Of a stretch of DNA of 64,000 nucleotides, positions 7,109 to 15,936 are shown piece by piece. The translations under genes and the position numbers were made by a program. The notes beneath the pieces were generated by a model. That model had not been told where the DNA came from, made no database searches, and saw nothing but the letters and a program-made list of their open reading frames with translations. Source of the DNA: Acidovorax sp. YS12 (lineage in GTDB: Bacteria; Pseudomonadota; Gammaproteobacteria; Burkholderiales; Burkholderiaceae_C). How positions within the stretch are numbered: position 1 is the stretch's first letter; every line of letters starts with the position of its first letter. The DNA is taken from assembly GCA_021496925.1 (NCBI GenBank), contig CP053915.1, positions 2,232,001-2,296,000 of the forward strand, read 5' to 3'.

Positions 7109-8979
7109 GCGTCGGGCTCCCCGGTTCCTTCGGCGGCTGCGCCGGCCAGCGGCAGCAGCAGCGCCATGCGCATGCCGCCGCCCTCGGCAGGCGGCACGGG
7201 CCGCGCGTGCAGCGCGCCGCCGTGCGCTTCGGCAATGCCGCGGCTGATCGACAGGCCCAGGCCCAGGCCGCCGGGCTTGGTGGTGTGAAACGGGGTGAAC
7301 AGCAGCGCCTGCGCCTCGGGCACCAGCGGCGGACCGTGGTCGCGCACCGCGAGGCAGAGGCAACCGTCCTCGCTGCCGATCTCGACCACGATGGGCAGCG
7401 CCTCCTGGCCCGCGGCGCGGTGCACGTCGCGCGCGTTCTGCAGCAGGTTCAGCAGCACCTGCAGCAGTTGCTGGGCGTCGCCGCACACGCGCAGCTTCCC
7501 GGCGCCGGGGGCGCAGGCCACGCGCACCGCCTGCGGCTGCCCGCCCGCGAGCAGCGCCAGCGCCTGCTCGACCAGCGCGCGCGGCGCGATGGCGGCACGC
7601 TCGGGCACGCGCTTGCGCGCCAGCGCACGCACGCCGCCGATGACGCGCGCGGCGCGCTCGCTCTCGTGCGCGATGTCCTGCAGCGCGCGCTCCAGGTCCT
7701 GCGGCGCCAGGCTGCCGCGCGCGGCGCGCCGGCGAAGCGCCGCCGCGTAGTTGGCGATGGTGGCCAGCGGATGGTTCAGCTCGTGCGCCAGCATGGCCGA
7801 CAGCTCGCCCAGGATGGACAGGCGCGAGAGGTGCCCCAGCGCCTCCTGGTGCTGCGCGTTCTGGCGCGCCAGGCGCTCGCGCTCGTGCAGGCTGTGCGTC
7901 AGCTCGGCGGTGCGGCGCTTTACCAGCACCTCCACGCGCAGCAGGTAGGCGCCGCCCGCCAGCGCCAGCGCCAGCAGGGCCGCGGCCACACTCCAGTAGC
8001 GGCGCAGCAGCGCCTGCAGGCGCGTTTCGCGCAGGAACATGTAGGGCTCGACCTGCAGCACGCGCAGCACATCGTGCACGCGCTGGTAGTCGGCCGGCAC
8101 GGTCCACACGCTGCCCGTGGCGTCACCGCCGCCGGGCTGGGCCAGCAGCGCCAGCAGCACCTGGCGCGACAGCTCGGGCGGCGTGCCCGGCAGCGCCGCG
8201 AAGGCCCAGCCCGGGTACAGCGGGGTGGACGTGCGGCAGCCGGGCAGCCCCGCCGCCGCCGTATCCTGCGGCGGCGCGGCGGGCACCACGCGCAGCGCGC
8301 CCGCAGGCACCGTGCCCTGGCGCTCCCACTGCTCCAGCACGCAGGTGCGCAGAATGCCGGCGTCGGCCTCGCCCGCGAGCACGGCCTGCGCCACGCGCTG
8401 CATGGGAAAGCCGGTGAACACCGGCGCCAGCCCGCCCGCCTCGGGGTCGATGCCCTGGCGCAGCCACTCCACGGCGGCCAGCTGGTAGCCGCCAAAGGCC
8501 TCCTCGGCCACGGCGGCCACGCGCCAGCCGCGCATCTGCCCCAGGCCCGCGGGCTGCACCGGCGCATCGGCGCGCACCACCACCGCCGAGCCCACGGCGT
8601 GCGCCGGGTCGCCCTGCGCCGCCGACTGCGTGGCGATGCGCGAGGCGCCGTGGCGCGCCTCCAGCGTCACGTAGTGGCCGGGGTTGGTGACCACGAAGTC
8701 GAGCTCGCCCTGGGCCACGGCGTCTTCCAGCGCCGCCGGGTCGAGCGCCTGCAGGCGCACCGGCACGCCGCCCAGAGCCTGCTCCAGCGTAGCGACCAGG
8801 GGCTGCCACAGGCGCCGCGTGTCCTCGCCCTCCAGCACCGAGAGCGCGCCGATGCGCACCTCGGCCCGGCCGCCCGGCAGGCCGCCGCCCTGCGCGGGCA
8901 GCGCGGCGGCGCACGCCAGCCACGCCAGCGCCCGCAGCAGCCCCCGCTGGCGCCGCGCACGAATATCCCCTTTTTTCAT
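7105..8979 (-). CDS. TtrS-like sensor histidine kinase with periplasmic PhnD-type binding domain
   Basis: A 624-residue sensor. A leader (residues ~13-30) is followed by a periplasmic PhnD-like binding domain (about 38-310, with FVVTNPGHYVTLEAR typical of the family), a membrane segment (about 328-347) and a cytoplasmic kinase. His399 in LAHELNHPLA is the phosphorylation site, Asn515 lies in NLLQNARD, and the glycine box is GGLGLGLSISR (about 570-580). The G1 box reads DHGPP rather than the usual DxGxG. The layout equals that of the tetrathionate sensor TtrS; the ligand here is unknown. ATG at 8977-8979 is preferred because it begins at a basic leader; the frame is open further upstream. Confidence 0.87.
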   Translation of the reverse strand: MKKGDIRARRQRGLLRALAWLACAAALPAQGGGLPGGRAEVRIGALSVLEGEDTRRLWQPLVATLEQALGGVPVRLQALDPAALEDAVAQGELDFVVTNPGHYVTLEARHGASRIATQSAAQGDPAHAVGSAVVVRADAPVQPAGLGQMRGWRVAAVAEEAFGGYQLAAVEWLRQGIDPEAGGLAPVFTGFPMQRVAQAVLAGEADAGILRTCVLEQWERQGTVPAGALRVVPAAPPQDTAAAGLPGCRTSTPLYPGWAFAALPGTPPELSRQVLLALLAQPGGGDATGSVWTVPADYQRVHDVLRVLQVEPYMFLRETRLQALLRRYWSVAAALLALALAGGAYLLRVEVLVKRRTAELTHSLHERERLARQNAQHQEALGHLSRLSILGELSAMLAHELNHPLATIANYAAALRRRAARGSLAPQDLERALQDIAHESERAARVIGGVRALARKRVPERAAIAPRALVEQALALLAGGQPQAVRVACAPGAGKLRVCGDAQQLLQVLLNLLQNARDVHRAAGQEALPIVVEIGSEDGCLCLAVRDHGPPLVPEAQALLFTPFHTTKPGGLGLGLSISRGIAEAHGGALHARPVPPAEGGGMRMALLLPLAGAAAEGTGEPDA

Positions 8980-9035
8980 GCGGAAATTATAGAAAGCGCC
9001 CCGTCCCCGCAGGCCGCCTCTGGGATTGCCCCAGG

Positions 9036-9091
9036 AAACAAGCCAAAACGGCAGCAAACCCTTACACAGAAAGCGCAAGCAGCTATGAAAT
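9036..9091. repeat. Palindromic repeat copy
   Basis: The core aagcgcaagcagctatgaaa, preceded by a degenerate left half (cggcagcaaacccttacac), lies between the divergent side of the sensor kinase gene and the end of the EamA transporter gene. It is a degenerate member of the dispersed family. Confidence 0.6.
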
Positions 9092-9104
9092 CAGAAGCGA
9101 GTGG

Positions 9105-9986
9105 CTACCCCAGCGCGAGCGCCACCACCCCCGCCGCGATGAGCACCGCCCCTGCCAGCCGGGCCAGGCGGTCGCCCTCGTTCAGCAAATGCCCGCCGAT
9201 CAGCGCCGCGAACAGCATCGACACCTCGCGCGCGGGCGCGACGTGCGACATTGGCGCCTCGCGCATGGCGTACAGCACCAGCACGTAGGCCACCGGGCTC
9301 ACCACCGCCACCAGCAGCGCGAAGCGCCACTGCACCGCCCACAGGCTGCGCGCCGTGGGCAGATCCCGCAGCACGGCGGGCGCCAGCACCGCCACGCGCA
9401 CGAAGTTGCCCATGTAGTCCACCAGGATGGGCGACATCAGCAGCACCTTGACGGCGTAGCCGTCCACCACGGTGTAGGCGGCGATGAAGGCGCCCGTGAG
9501 CAGGCCGTAGGCCATGCCGGCGTGCACCCGGGAACGCGCGGCCGGGTCGTGCGTGGCGCGCAGCAGCGCCGGCCCGCCGGCGATCAGGAACACGCCGCCC
9601 ACCACGCCCGCGATGCCCAGCCCGCCGAGCCAGGACAGCCGCTCGCCCAGCAGCGTGATGGCGACGAACGACGACAGCAGCGGCCCCGAGCCGCGCGCCA
9701 GCGGGTAGACCACGGTGAGATCGGCGCGGCGGTAGCCGCGCAGCAGGATCACGTAGTACAGCACGTGCAGCAGGCCGCTGGCGACGATGAAGGCCCACTC
9801 GCGCACGCCCCACAGCGGCACGGCATCGCGCCCCAGCCACCAGCCCAGGGGCGCCCACACCACCATCATCAGCGCCGAGGTGAAGAAGGCGAAGCGCGCA
9901 TCGCCCCCGGCCTTCTTGGCGGCGATGTTCCAGCCGGCATGGATGAGGCCGGCCAGGAGGATGAGGGCGAAGGCGTCGAGGGCCAT
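9105..9986 (-). CDS. EamA/DMT-family transporter
   Basis: A 293-residue membrane protein with about ten hydrophobic segments in two similar halves, as in the drug/metabolite transporter superfamily (EamA, RhaT types). Recognisable segments are LIHAGWNIAAKKAGG at the start and VVYPLARGSGPLLSSFVAI at the end of the first half. The ATG at 9984-9986 (MALDAF) is chosen; another in-frame start lies four codons upstream. It has no operon partner on the near side and lies 72 bases beyond the BLUF gene on the same strand. Substrate is unknown; members export amino acids, sugars or other small metabolites. Confidence 0.85.
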   Translation of the reverse strand: MALDAFALILLAGLIHAGWNIAAKKAGGDARFAFFTSALMMVVWAPLGWWLGRDAVPLWGVREWAFIVASGLLHVLYYVILLRGYRRADLTVVYPLARGSGPLLSSFVAITLLGERLSWLGGLGIAGVVGGVFLIAGGPALLRATHDPAARSRVHAGMAYGLLTGAFIAAYTVVDGYAVKVLLMSPILVDYMGNFVRVAVLAPAVLRDLPTARSLWAVQWRFALLVAVVSPVAYVLVLYAMREAPMSHVAPAREVSMLFAALIGGHLLNEGDRLARLAGAVLIAAGVVALALG

Positions 9987-10058
9987 GGCACAAAGCAAAG
10001 GCCGCAGCGGCGCGGGGCCGGCTGCGGCTGCGGGGCGTGTTCAGCGAAGGGGGGCGGA

Positions 10059-10481
10059 TCAGGCCCGGCCGATGACGCTGGCCGTGGCCATGAGTTCTTC
10101 GAGCAGCGCGAACGACACCTTGCCCGATGCGGCGTAGGGGTCGAACTCGGGGCGCTCGGAGTACTTGAGCACGATGGAGTGGTTGAGCTTGGCCAGGTTG
10201 ACCTGGCCCATGGTCCAGCCGCCGAAGCGGCGCTCGCAGATTTCCTCGAAGGCCAGCAGTTCCACGTCCTTGTGGCGCGCGTCGCGCTGGATGTGGCCGT
10301 ACAGCTCGCTCACGGCCGCGCGGCCGCCCTCGATGGCCTGCAGGAAGATGCCGCCGCCGTAGCACAGCACGCCGGTGATGCCGCTGGCCGGGTTGTGCAG
10401 GCGCGACTGGGTAAGGATGGCTTCGATGGCCGCGGGCGACGTATCGACGGCGCGGCTGACGTAGAGCAGGCGAACCAGCAT
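10059..10481 (-). CDS. Short BLUF-domain blue-light photoreceptor
   Basis: A 140-residue protein that is essentially one BLUF domain, which binds FAD and senses blue light through hydrogen-bond switching. The key residues are in their expected places: Tyr7 (LLYVSR), Asn30 (LHNPASGITG), Gln48 (IFLQAIEG), and Trp89/Met91 (GGWTMG). About 45 residues follow and probably form the C-terminal cap. There is no attached output domain, so it must act through a partner. It starts five bases after the folE stop on the same strand, implying one transcript with GTP cyclohydrolase I. Confidence 0.9.
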   Translation of the reverse strand: MLVRLLYVSRAVDTSPAAIEAILTQSRLHNPASGITGVLCYGGGIFLQAIEGGRAAVSELYGHIQRDARHKDVELLAFEEICERRFGGWTMGQVNLAKLNHSIVLKYSERPEFDPYAASGKVSFALLEELMATASVIGRA

Positions 10482-10486
10482 GGCTT

Positions 10487-11200
10487 TCAGGTCCTTCCGG
10501 GAATGAGCGACAGGAACTCGCGGCGCAGCGTCGGGTTGGTGAGGAACACGCCGCGCATCACGGAATTGATCATCTTGCTGTCCATCTCGCGCACGCCGCG
10601 CCAGGACATGCAGAAGTGGCTCGCCTCCATGACCACGGCCAGGCCGTCGGGCTGGGTCTTTTCCATGATCAGGTCGGCCAGTTGCACCACCGCCTCCTCC
10701 TGGATCTGCGGGCGGCCCATGACCCAGTCCACCAGGCGCGCGTACTTGGACAGGCCGATGACGTTGGTGTGCTCGTTGGGCAGCACGCCGATCCAGATCT
10801 TGCCGATGACGGGGCAGAAATGGTGGCTGCAGGCGCTGCGCACGGTGATCGGGCCGACGATCATCAGCTCGTTCAGGTGCTCGGCGTTCGGGAACTCGGT
10901 GATCGACGGGGCGTTCACGTAGCGGCCCTTGAACACCTCGCCCAGGTACATCTTGGCCACGCGCCGCGCCGTGCTCTGCGTGTTGTGGTCGCCCTCGGTG
11001 TCGATGACCATGCTGTCGAGCACGCCCTGCATCTTGGCCTCGACCTCGTCGAGCAGCGCCTCCAGCTCGCCGGGGTTGATGAACTCGGCGATGTTGTCGT
11101 TGGCATGAAAGCGCTTGCGCGCCGCCTGCAGGCGCTCGCGGATCTTGACGGAGACGGGGACGCCTTCGTCCGGCGCCGGGGAGGGAGGATCAAAAGACAT
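10487..11200 (-). CDS. folE: GTP cyclohydrolase I
   Basis: A 237-residue enzyme that converts GTP to dihydroneopterin triphosphate, the first step of folate/pterin synthesis. Zinc-binding residues lie in RSACSHHFCPV and HFCMSWRGV, and the body carries STARRVAKMYLGEVFKG and the VIGLSKYARLVDW stretch conserved in FolE. It is longer than the E. coli enzyme by about 15 N-terminal residues, of low complexity and Pro-rich. It is followed at once by the BLUF gene. A nudB gene, encoding the next pathway enzyme, lies about 5 kb away. Confidence 0.95.
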   Translation of the reverse strand: MSFDPPSPAPDEGVPVSVKIRERLQAARKRFHANDNIAEFINPGELEALLDEVEAKMQGVLDSMVIDTEGDHNTQSTARRVAKMYLGEVFKGRYVNAPSITEFPNAEHLNELMIVGPITVRSACSHHFCPVIGKIWIGVLPNEHTNVIGLSKYARLVDWVMGRPQIQEEAVVQLADLIMEKTQPDGLAVVMEASHFCMSWRGVREMDSKMINSVMRGVFLTNPTLRREFLSLIPGRT

Positions 11201-11230
11201 GGCGGCATGGTACCAGCGAATGCCAGACCT

Positions 11231-11298
11231 GGTTTTTTAGGCGTTTTAGGGCACAAACGCCCATGCAGAAAGCGCCGCAAGCTACGAAATAAGGAGCA
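11231..11298. repeat. Palindromic repeat copy upstream of folE
   Basis: The sequence gcagaaagcgccgcaagctacgaaataagg with a degenerate left half lies in the divergent gap between folE and the beta-propeller membrane protein gene, so it sits within the probable promoter region. Confidence 0.55.
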
Positions 11299-11378
11299 AA
11301 ACACATCCACCCGGGGCCCGCACGCGCCCCCTGTGTATGCTGTCGCGCCACAACAATGCACACGAAGGAAAGTGCGCC

Positions 11379-13496
11379 ATGCGCGACCAAGAGGGAGAAG
11401 CAGGAGAAGCAGCCGCCAGGGCGCCACGCCACCGTTTCTGGCAATCGCTGGGGGCTGGCTTGCTGCTGCTGGCCTGTATCTGTGTGGGCCTGGCCCTGTG
11501 GAGCAGCCAGCGCCAGGCAGCCATCCAGGGCCCGTGGGGCTTGGCCGTGCTGCCGGGAAACCAGGTCTGGCTGAGCGTGAACGATGCGCTTTGGCGGCTC
11601 GACGCACAAGGGCGGCGCCAGCAGATCGTCCCAGCGGCACAGGCAGGGCTTGCGGGCAACGCGGGCATTCTGGCGGCGCACCCCGAGGGGCATCTGGTGG
11701 CCTGGTCGCGGCACAGTCCCGTGCTGCATGTGCTGTCCGCCGCCGACGCGCGCCCCCTGCGCACCATCACGCCCGCCTGGCCCGCGGCGCTGCAGCGCCA
11801 TGGGGACAACGCCATCCGCTTCGCATTCGCGCCCGACGGACGCGTGGCCATTGCCACGGGCGGCGGCCACGCCGTGGCCCTGTTCGGGCCGCAAGGCCAG
11901 CACCTGGGCACCACGCCACTGGACACGTACCGCTTCACCAACGGGCTGTGGTGGGAGGACGGGCACTGGTGGACCACGGATACCAACCGCCCCGCCCTGG
12001 TGCGCCTGGACGGCGCGCACATGGCGCCCGGGCAACGCATCGAACTGCTGGAGCAGCAGGCGCACTGGCGCTTTCTGGAAGAGGCCATCGCGGCCTACCG
12101 CCCGCCGGGCGCCACCGAGACCCCCGCGGGCACCACCGTGCGGCTGGACGGCGGCATGCAGGCTGGCCATGTCGTCGATGTCTGGCCCGATGGCCGGCAA
12201 ACCGCCTACCCCCTGCCGCCCGGGCAATCGGCGCTGGAGCCGCGCGCATTGGCGCGCCTGAACACCGATTTGCTGGTCGTGGACGGCGCCAGCTTCCGCA
12301 TCCTCCGGTACGGGCCGGATCGCCAATGGCTGGGCGAATGGGGCGATGGCGCCGTGCGCGACGCGCTGCAGGCACAGCATGCGGCCGTGGGCGGATGGCG
12401 GGCCGGGTACTACGTGGGCCTGGCGGGCGCCGTGCTGTGGTTCGCGCTCGGGCTGGCCTGTGCGCTGCGCGCCCAGAAGATCCAGGCCCAGGCGCAGTTG
12501 CGCGCGCACCGGCCCGACCTGGCGCAGCGCCCCCGCGACACCCTGGGCATTGCAGGCCAGGCGCTCCCCTCCACATGGCGGCAGGCCCGCCTGCTCCTGC
12601 GGCTGAATGCGCCCTTCCTGCCCTGGATACTGCTCGCCTGGCTGCTGCCGCACGCCTTGCGCGACCTGTTTCCGCTCCTGCTGGCCGGCCGTCCGGCGCG
12701 CGTTGCGCTGGCCGTGCTGCTGCCCGTGCTGATGCTCCCAATCCTGGTGTGGCTGCTGCGTGACGCTGCGCAGCGCAGCCAGACGGAGCCCGCATTCGAG
12801 CCCCTGGGCAACCTGCGTGCCCTGCGGCTGCTGGCCCGGCCCGGCCTGTTCTGGCCCCATAGCCAGGCCGGCGAGATGCCACGCGAGACGGTGATGCTGG
12901 GGCTGCGCTGGGTGGTGCTGACGAACCAGCGCCTGCTGGTCTTCAAGGCCAATGCGCGCGATGCGCGGCTGAGCCTGGCCTGCCCGCGGGGCGCAATCCG
13001 CAAGGCCCAGGCCGTCGCGCTGCGGCACGGGCCGCGCTGGTACCACCGGCTGCAAGGCTGGCTCGTTCCTGGCGCTGCGTACCTGCGGCTGGCGCTTGCC
13101 GATGGCCGCACGGTCGAAGGGATCGCCTCGTGCGCCCAGACCGCGCACCGCCTCGCCGCCCTGGTGCGCAACGCGCCTGCGCCCTCGGCCCCGCCAGCCC
13201 CGCAGCACGCCGCCCCTGCGGACCGGCGGCGCGCCCTCCGGGACACCCTGGCTTCACTCGCCCTCCCCGGAATAGGGCAATACCTCCAGCGCAGGCGCGG
13301 CACAGCGCTGCTGCTTTTCACCATCTGGGGAGCGCTCCTGCTGCCTTCCGCCTATGTCGCATGGGCGGCCTGGTGGCCCGCCAAGGACGTGTCTTCGACC
13401 GTGCGCCTGCAGTTGGCCCTCACGCTGCTGACCACCCACCTGCTGGCAGCGTGGGATGCGTGGCGGCTGGCGCCTGCGGCGAAGAGCGGTCAATAG
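11379..13496 (+). CDS. Large membrane-anchored beta-propeller protein of unknown function
   Basis: A 705-residue protein I cannot name. In order: a cytoplasmic start; one membrane segment (about 22-44, LGAGLLLLACICVGLALW); an extracytoplasmic region (about 48-340) with repeats resembling NHL/SMP-30 propeller blades (GLAVLPGNQVWLS, LAAHPEGHLVAW, FAPDGRVAIATGG); membrane segments near 344-363, 413-432 and 441-460; a PH-like fold (about 500-585, WVVLTNQRLLVFKA); and a C-terminal pair of hydrophobic segments after LPGIGQYLQRRRGTALLL. The ATG at 11379 has GAAGGA about ten bases upstream and is chosen over an in-frame start 14 codons earlier. Its 3' end overlaps that of the convergent clsB by seven bases. 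Confidence 0.8.
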   Translation: MRDQEGEAGEAAARAPRHRFWQSLGAGLLLLACICVGLALWSSQRQAAIQGPWGLAVLPGNQVWLSVNDALWRLDAQGRRQQIVPAAQAGLAGNAGILAAHPEGHLVAWSRHSPVLHVLSAADARPLRTITPAWPAALQRHGDNAIRFAFAPDGRVAIATGGGHAVALFGPQGQHLGTTPLDTYRFTNGLWWEDGHWWTTDTNRPALVRLDGAHMAPGQRIELLEQQAHWRFLEEAIAAYRPPGATETPAGTTVRLDGGMQAGHVVDVWPDGRQTAYPLPPGQSALEPRALARLNTDLLVVDGASFRILRYGPDRQWLGEWGDGAVRDALQAQHAAVGGWRAGYYVGLAGAVLWFALGLACALRAQKIQAQAQLRAHRPDLAQRPRDTLGIAGQALPSTWRQARLLLRLNAPFLPWILLAWLLPHALRDLFPLLLAGRPARVALAVLLPVLMLPILVWLLRDAAQRSQTEPAFEPLGNLRALRLLARPGLFWPHSQAGEMPRETVMLGLRWVVLTNQRLLVFKANARDARLSLACPRGAIRKAQAVALRHGPRWYHRLQGWLVPGAAYLRLALADGRTVEGIASCAQTAHRLAALVRNAPAPSAPPAPQHAAPADRRRALRDTLASLALPGIGQYLQRRRGTALLLFTIWGALLLPSAYVAWAAWWPAKDVSSTVRLQLALTLLTTHLLAAWDAWRLAPAAKSGQ

Positions 13497-14701
13497 CGGT
13501 TGCCCGTCACCCAGAGCGCGGCCCGCATGAGCGCGTGGGCCACCTGGTCGAGCATGCGCTCGCGCCAGGGGCGCTGCTCGAACTGCTGCGCGTCCACCCG
13601 CCGCCCCGCCGTGTGCATGGCCTGGCGCAGGCGCTGGCGCAGTTCGCTGGCGAAGGCCTTGTCACGCACCACCACGTTGGCCTCGCGCGCCAGCAGCAGC
13701 GACAGCGGGTCGAGGTTGCTCGACCCCACCGTGGCCCAGGGGCGGCGCCCGTGGGCATCGATCACGGCCACCTTGGCGTGCAGGAAGCTGGGCTCGTACT
13801 CGTGGATCTCGACCCCGGCGCGCAGCAGCGCGCCGTACACCGGGCGCGCCGCGTGGTACTGCATGAAGTATTCGTAGCGCCCCTGCAGCAGCAGTTGCAC
13901 GCGCACGCCGCGCCGCGCCGCCAGCACCAGCGCGCGGCGCAGCTTGCCGCCGGGCAGGAAGTAGGCGTTGGCGATGATGATCTCGTGCTGCGCGCTGGCG
14001 ATGGCGCGGCGGTAGGCCTGCTCGATGCGGCCGCGGTTGCGCAGGTTGTCGCGCAACAGCAGCGCAGCGCGCATGCCCAGGCCGCGCTGGCGGAGCGGCG
14101 CGCCGACGCCAGCCTCGCGCAACGCGTGCACGGCTTCGGGCAGGTGGTACTGGCGCGCATCGCGCACCGCCTGGATGCGCCACCACAGCTGCTCCATGGT
14201 GGCCTGCGCCTGCGCCACCAGGGCGCCTTCGGCGCGCACGGCGAAGTCGAAGCGCGGCGCCTGCAGCGTGCCGAAGTGCGGGTCGTGGTAGTCGTCGAGC
14301 ACGTTGATGCCGCCGCAGAACAGCACCTGCCCGTCGACCACGCACAGCTTGCGGTGCAGGCGCCGCCAGCGCATGGGCAGCAGCAGCCCCAGCGGCCCGA
14401 GCGGCGAGTACACGCGCACCTGTACGCCAGCCGTGCGCAGGCGCTCGTACCACGGCGCGGGCAAACGGCCTGTGCCCACGCCATCGACCACCAGGTTGGT
14501 GCGCACGCCGCGCCGGGCGGCGCGCATCAGGGCCTCGGCCACCTCGGCGCCGGAGCCGGTGGTGTCGAAGATGTAGGTCTCGAACAGCACCGAGTGGCGC
14601 GCGCCGTCCATGGACTGGGCCAGGGCCGGGAACAGCTCGGCCGCGCCCTGCAGCAACTGGACGCGGTGGCCGGCTCGGAACTGGGGTGCGGTGCGCTTCA
14701 C
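13490..14701 (-). CDS. clsB: Cardiolipin synthase B (phospholipase D family)
   Basis: A 403-residue enzyme with two HKD motifs: His118-Lys120-Asp125 (LHRKLCVVD) and His310-Lys312-Asp317 (FLHAKVAVID), the two halves of the phospholipase-D active site. The order and spacing match ClsB, which forms cardiolipin from phosphatidylglycerol and phosphatidylethanolamine. I chose the GTG at 14699-14701, two bases after the endonuclease gene's stop, because it gives the N-terminus expected from E. coli ClsB; an ATG at 14752 would add 17 residues and overlap the upstream gene. It ends the nudB-endonuclease-clsB group. Confidence 0.88.
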   Translation of the reverse strand: MKRTAPQFRAGHRVQLLQGAAELFPALAQSMDGARHSVLFETYIFDTTGSGAEVAEALMRAARRGVRTNLVVDGVGTGRLPAPWYERLRTAGVQVRVYSPLGPLGLLLPMRWRRLHRKLCVVDGQVLFCGGINVLDDYHDPHFGTLQAPRFDFAVRAEGALVAQAQATMEQLWWRIQAVRDARQYHLPEAVHALREAGVGAPLRQRGLGMRAALLLRDNLRNRGRIEQAYRRAIASAQHEIIIANAYFLPGGKLRRALVLAARRGVRVQLLLQGRYEYFMQYHAARPVYGALLRAGVEIHEYEPSFLHAKVAVIDAHGRRPWATVGSSNLDPLSLLLAREANVVVRDKAFASELRQRLRQAMHTAGRRVDAQQFEQRPWRERMLDQVAHALMRAALWVTGNRY

Positions 14702-14703
14702 AC

Positions 14704-15468
14704 TTACCAACGGAATTCGGCGATCAGTGGCAGGTGGTCGGACATGCGCCACCAGATACGCCCGCGCGGCGCGTGCAGGCCCAGCGGAGTCAGGCCGCGC
14801 ACGTAGACGTGGTCGAGCTGGGTGATGGGCAGCCGCGCGGGGTAGGTGAAGGCGCGGTGCTCCTCGTACTCGTGCAGGCCGAAGCCGCGCAGCATGTGCT
14901 GGATGCGCGAGCCCCAGTCGTTGAAATCCCCCGCCACCACCAGCGGAGCGCGCAGCGGCACTTCGCGCTCGATGAAGCGCTGCAGCTGGTGGATCTGGCG
15001 CACGCGGCTGCCCGGCACCAGGCCCAGGTGCACCACGATGACGTGCACCGGGCGGCCCTGGAACATCACCTCGACGTGCAGCAGGCCGCGCTGCTCGAAG
15101 CGGTGGTCCGACATGTCCTCGTGCTGGTGCCCGAGCACGGGCCAGCGCGTGAGCAGCGCGTTGCCATGCTCGCCGTGGCGCGTGTAGGCGTTGGTGCGGT
15201 ACACGGCTGCGTAGCCCTCGGGGGCCAGGTACTCGGCCTGGGGCACGGCAGGCCAGCGGTCGAAGTAGTGCTGCTCCTTGTGGTTGAGGCGGCGCACTTC
15301 CTGCAGGCAGACGATGTCGGCGTCGAGCTGCTCCACCGCCAGCCCGAGGTTGTGGATCTCCAGCCGCCGCGCCGGCCCCAGGCCCTGCACGCCCTTGTGG
15401 ATGTTGTAGGTGGCCACGCGCAGGATGTCGGAAGACGCGGGGCGCTGGAGCGCGAGTGCAGGGGTCAT
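14704..15468 (-). CDS. Endonuclease/exonuclease/phosphatase-family protein
   Basis: A 254-residue protein of the EEP superfamily. Active-site motifs appear in order: ATYNIHKG, CLQEVRR, IVVHLGL, VVAGDFNDW, LDHVYVR and MSDHLPLIAEF, covering the metal-binding Glu, the Asp-Asn pair and the terminal Asp-His pair. In E. coli, YbhP (this family) lies next to clsB/ybhO, which matches the arrangement here and suggests a phospholipid-related phosphodiesterase; the true substrate is unknown. The ATG at 15466-15468 overlaps the nudB stop as ATGA. Confidence 0.87.
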   Translation of the reverse strand: MTPALALQRPASSDILRVATYNIHKGVQGLGPARRLEIHNLGLAVEQLDADIVCLQEVRRLNHKEQHYFDRWPAVPQAEYLAPEGYAAVYRTNAYTRHGEHGNALLTRWPVLGHQHEDMSDHRFEQRGLLHVEVMFQGRPVHVIVVHLGLVPGSRVRQIHQLQRFIEREVPLRAPLVVAGDFNDWGSRIQHMLRGFGLHEYEEHRAFTYPARLPITQLDHVYVRGLTPLGLHAPRGRIWWRMSDHLPLIAEFRW

Positions 15469-15917
15469 GGCGTGGTCATTCGTGGCAGCAGCAAAATCGC
15501 CTCGGCGTTGGAGGGCGAGGTGCAGCGGTCGGCCGCCTCGCGCCAGTCCAGCCAAGCATATGCCGTGTGTTCGCGGGGATTCAAGGCCACGGCCTGCCGC
15601 GCGGGTACCTGCAGGCCGAAGACCCGCTCGGTGTTGTGCCACACGCCGGGCGCGTAGCGGTGCTGCCACTGGGGATAGATGGTGTAGACGTTCTCCAGCC
15701 GCCAGTCGCGCAGCACGCAGCCCGGGGCCTGCGCGTCGATGCCGGTTTCCTCGCGCACCTCGCGCGCCGCCGTGGCGGCATAGGACTCGTGCGGCGCATC
15801 CTTGCTGCCGGTGACCGACTGCCAGAACGGCTCGGCCGAATCGGCGCGGCGGATCAGCAGCACGTCGAGCGCTGGGGTATGCACCACCACCAGCACCGAT
15901 TGCGGGATCTTGTACAT
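15465..15917 (-). CDS. nudB: Dihydroneopterin triphosphate diphosphatase
   Basis: A 150-residue Nudix hydrolase that removes pyrophosphate from dihydroneopterin triphosphate in folate synthesis. The Nudix box begins at VTGSKDAPHES and continues to AAREVREETGI; the first part is one residue longer than the canonical G-x5-E spacing. The start (YKIPQSVLVVV) and the VWHNTERVFGLQV segment fit NudB. Its stop overlaps the next gene (ATGA), and it lies 19 bases after the CsgG-like lipoprotein gene. Confidence 0.87.
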   Translation of the reverse strand: MYKIPQSVLVVVHTPALDVLLIRRADSAEPFWQSVTGSKDAPHESYAATAAREVREETGIDAQAPGCVLRDWRLENVYTIYPQWQHRYAPGVWHNTERVFGLQVPARQAVALNPREHTAYAWLDWREAADRCTSPSNAEAILLLPRMTTP

Positions 15918-15936
15918 GGCGTGGTGCCCGGGCGCA

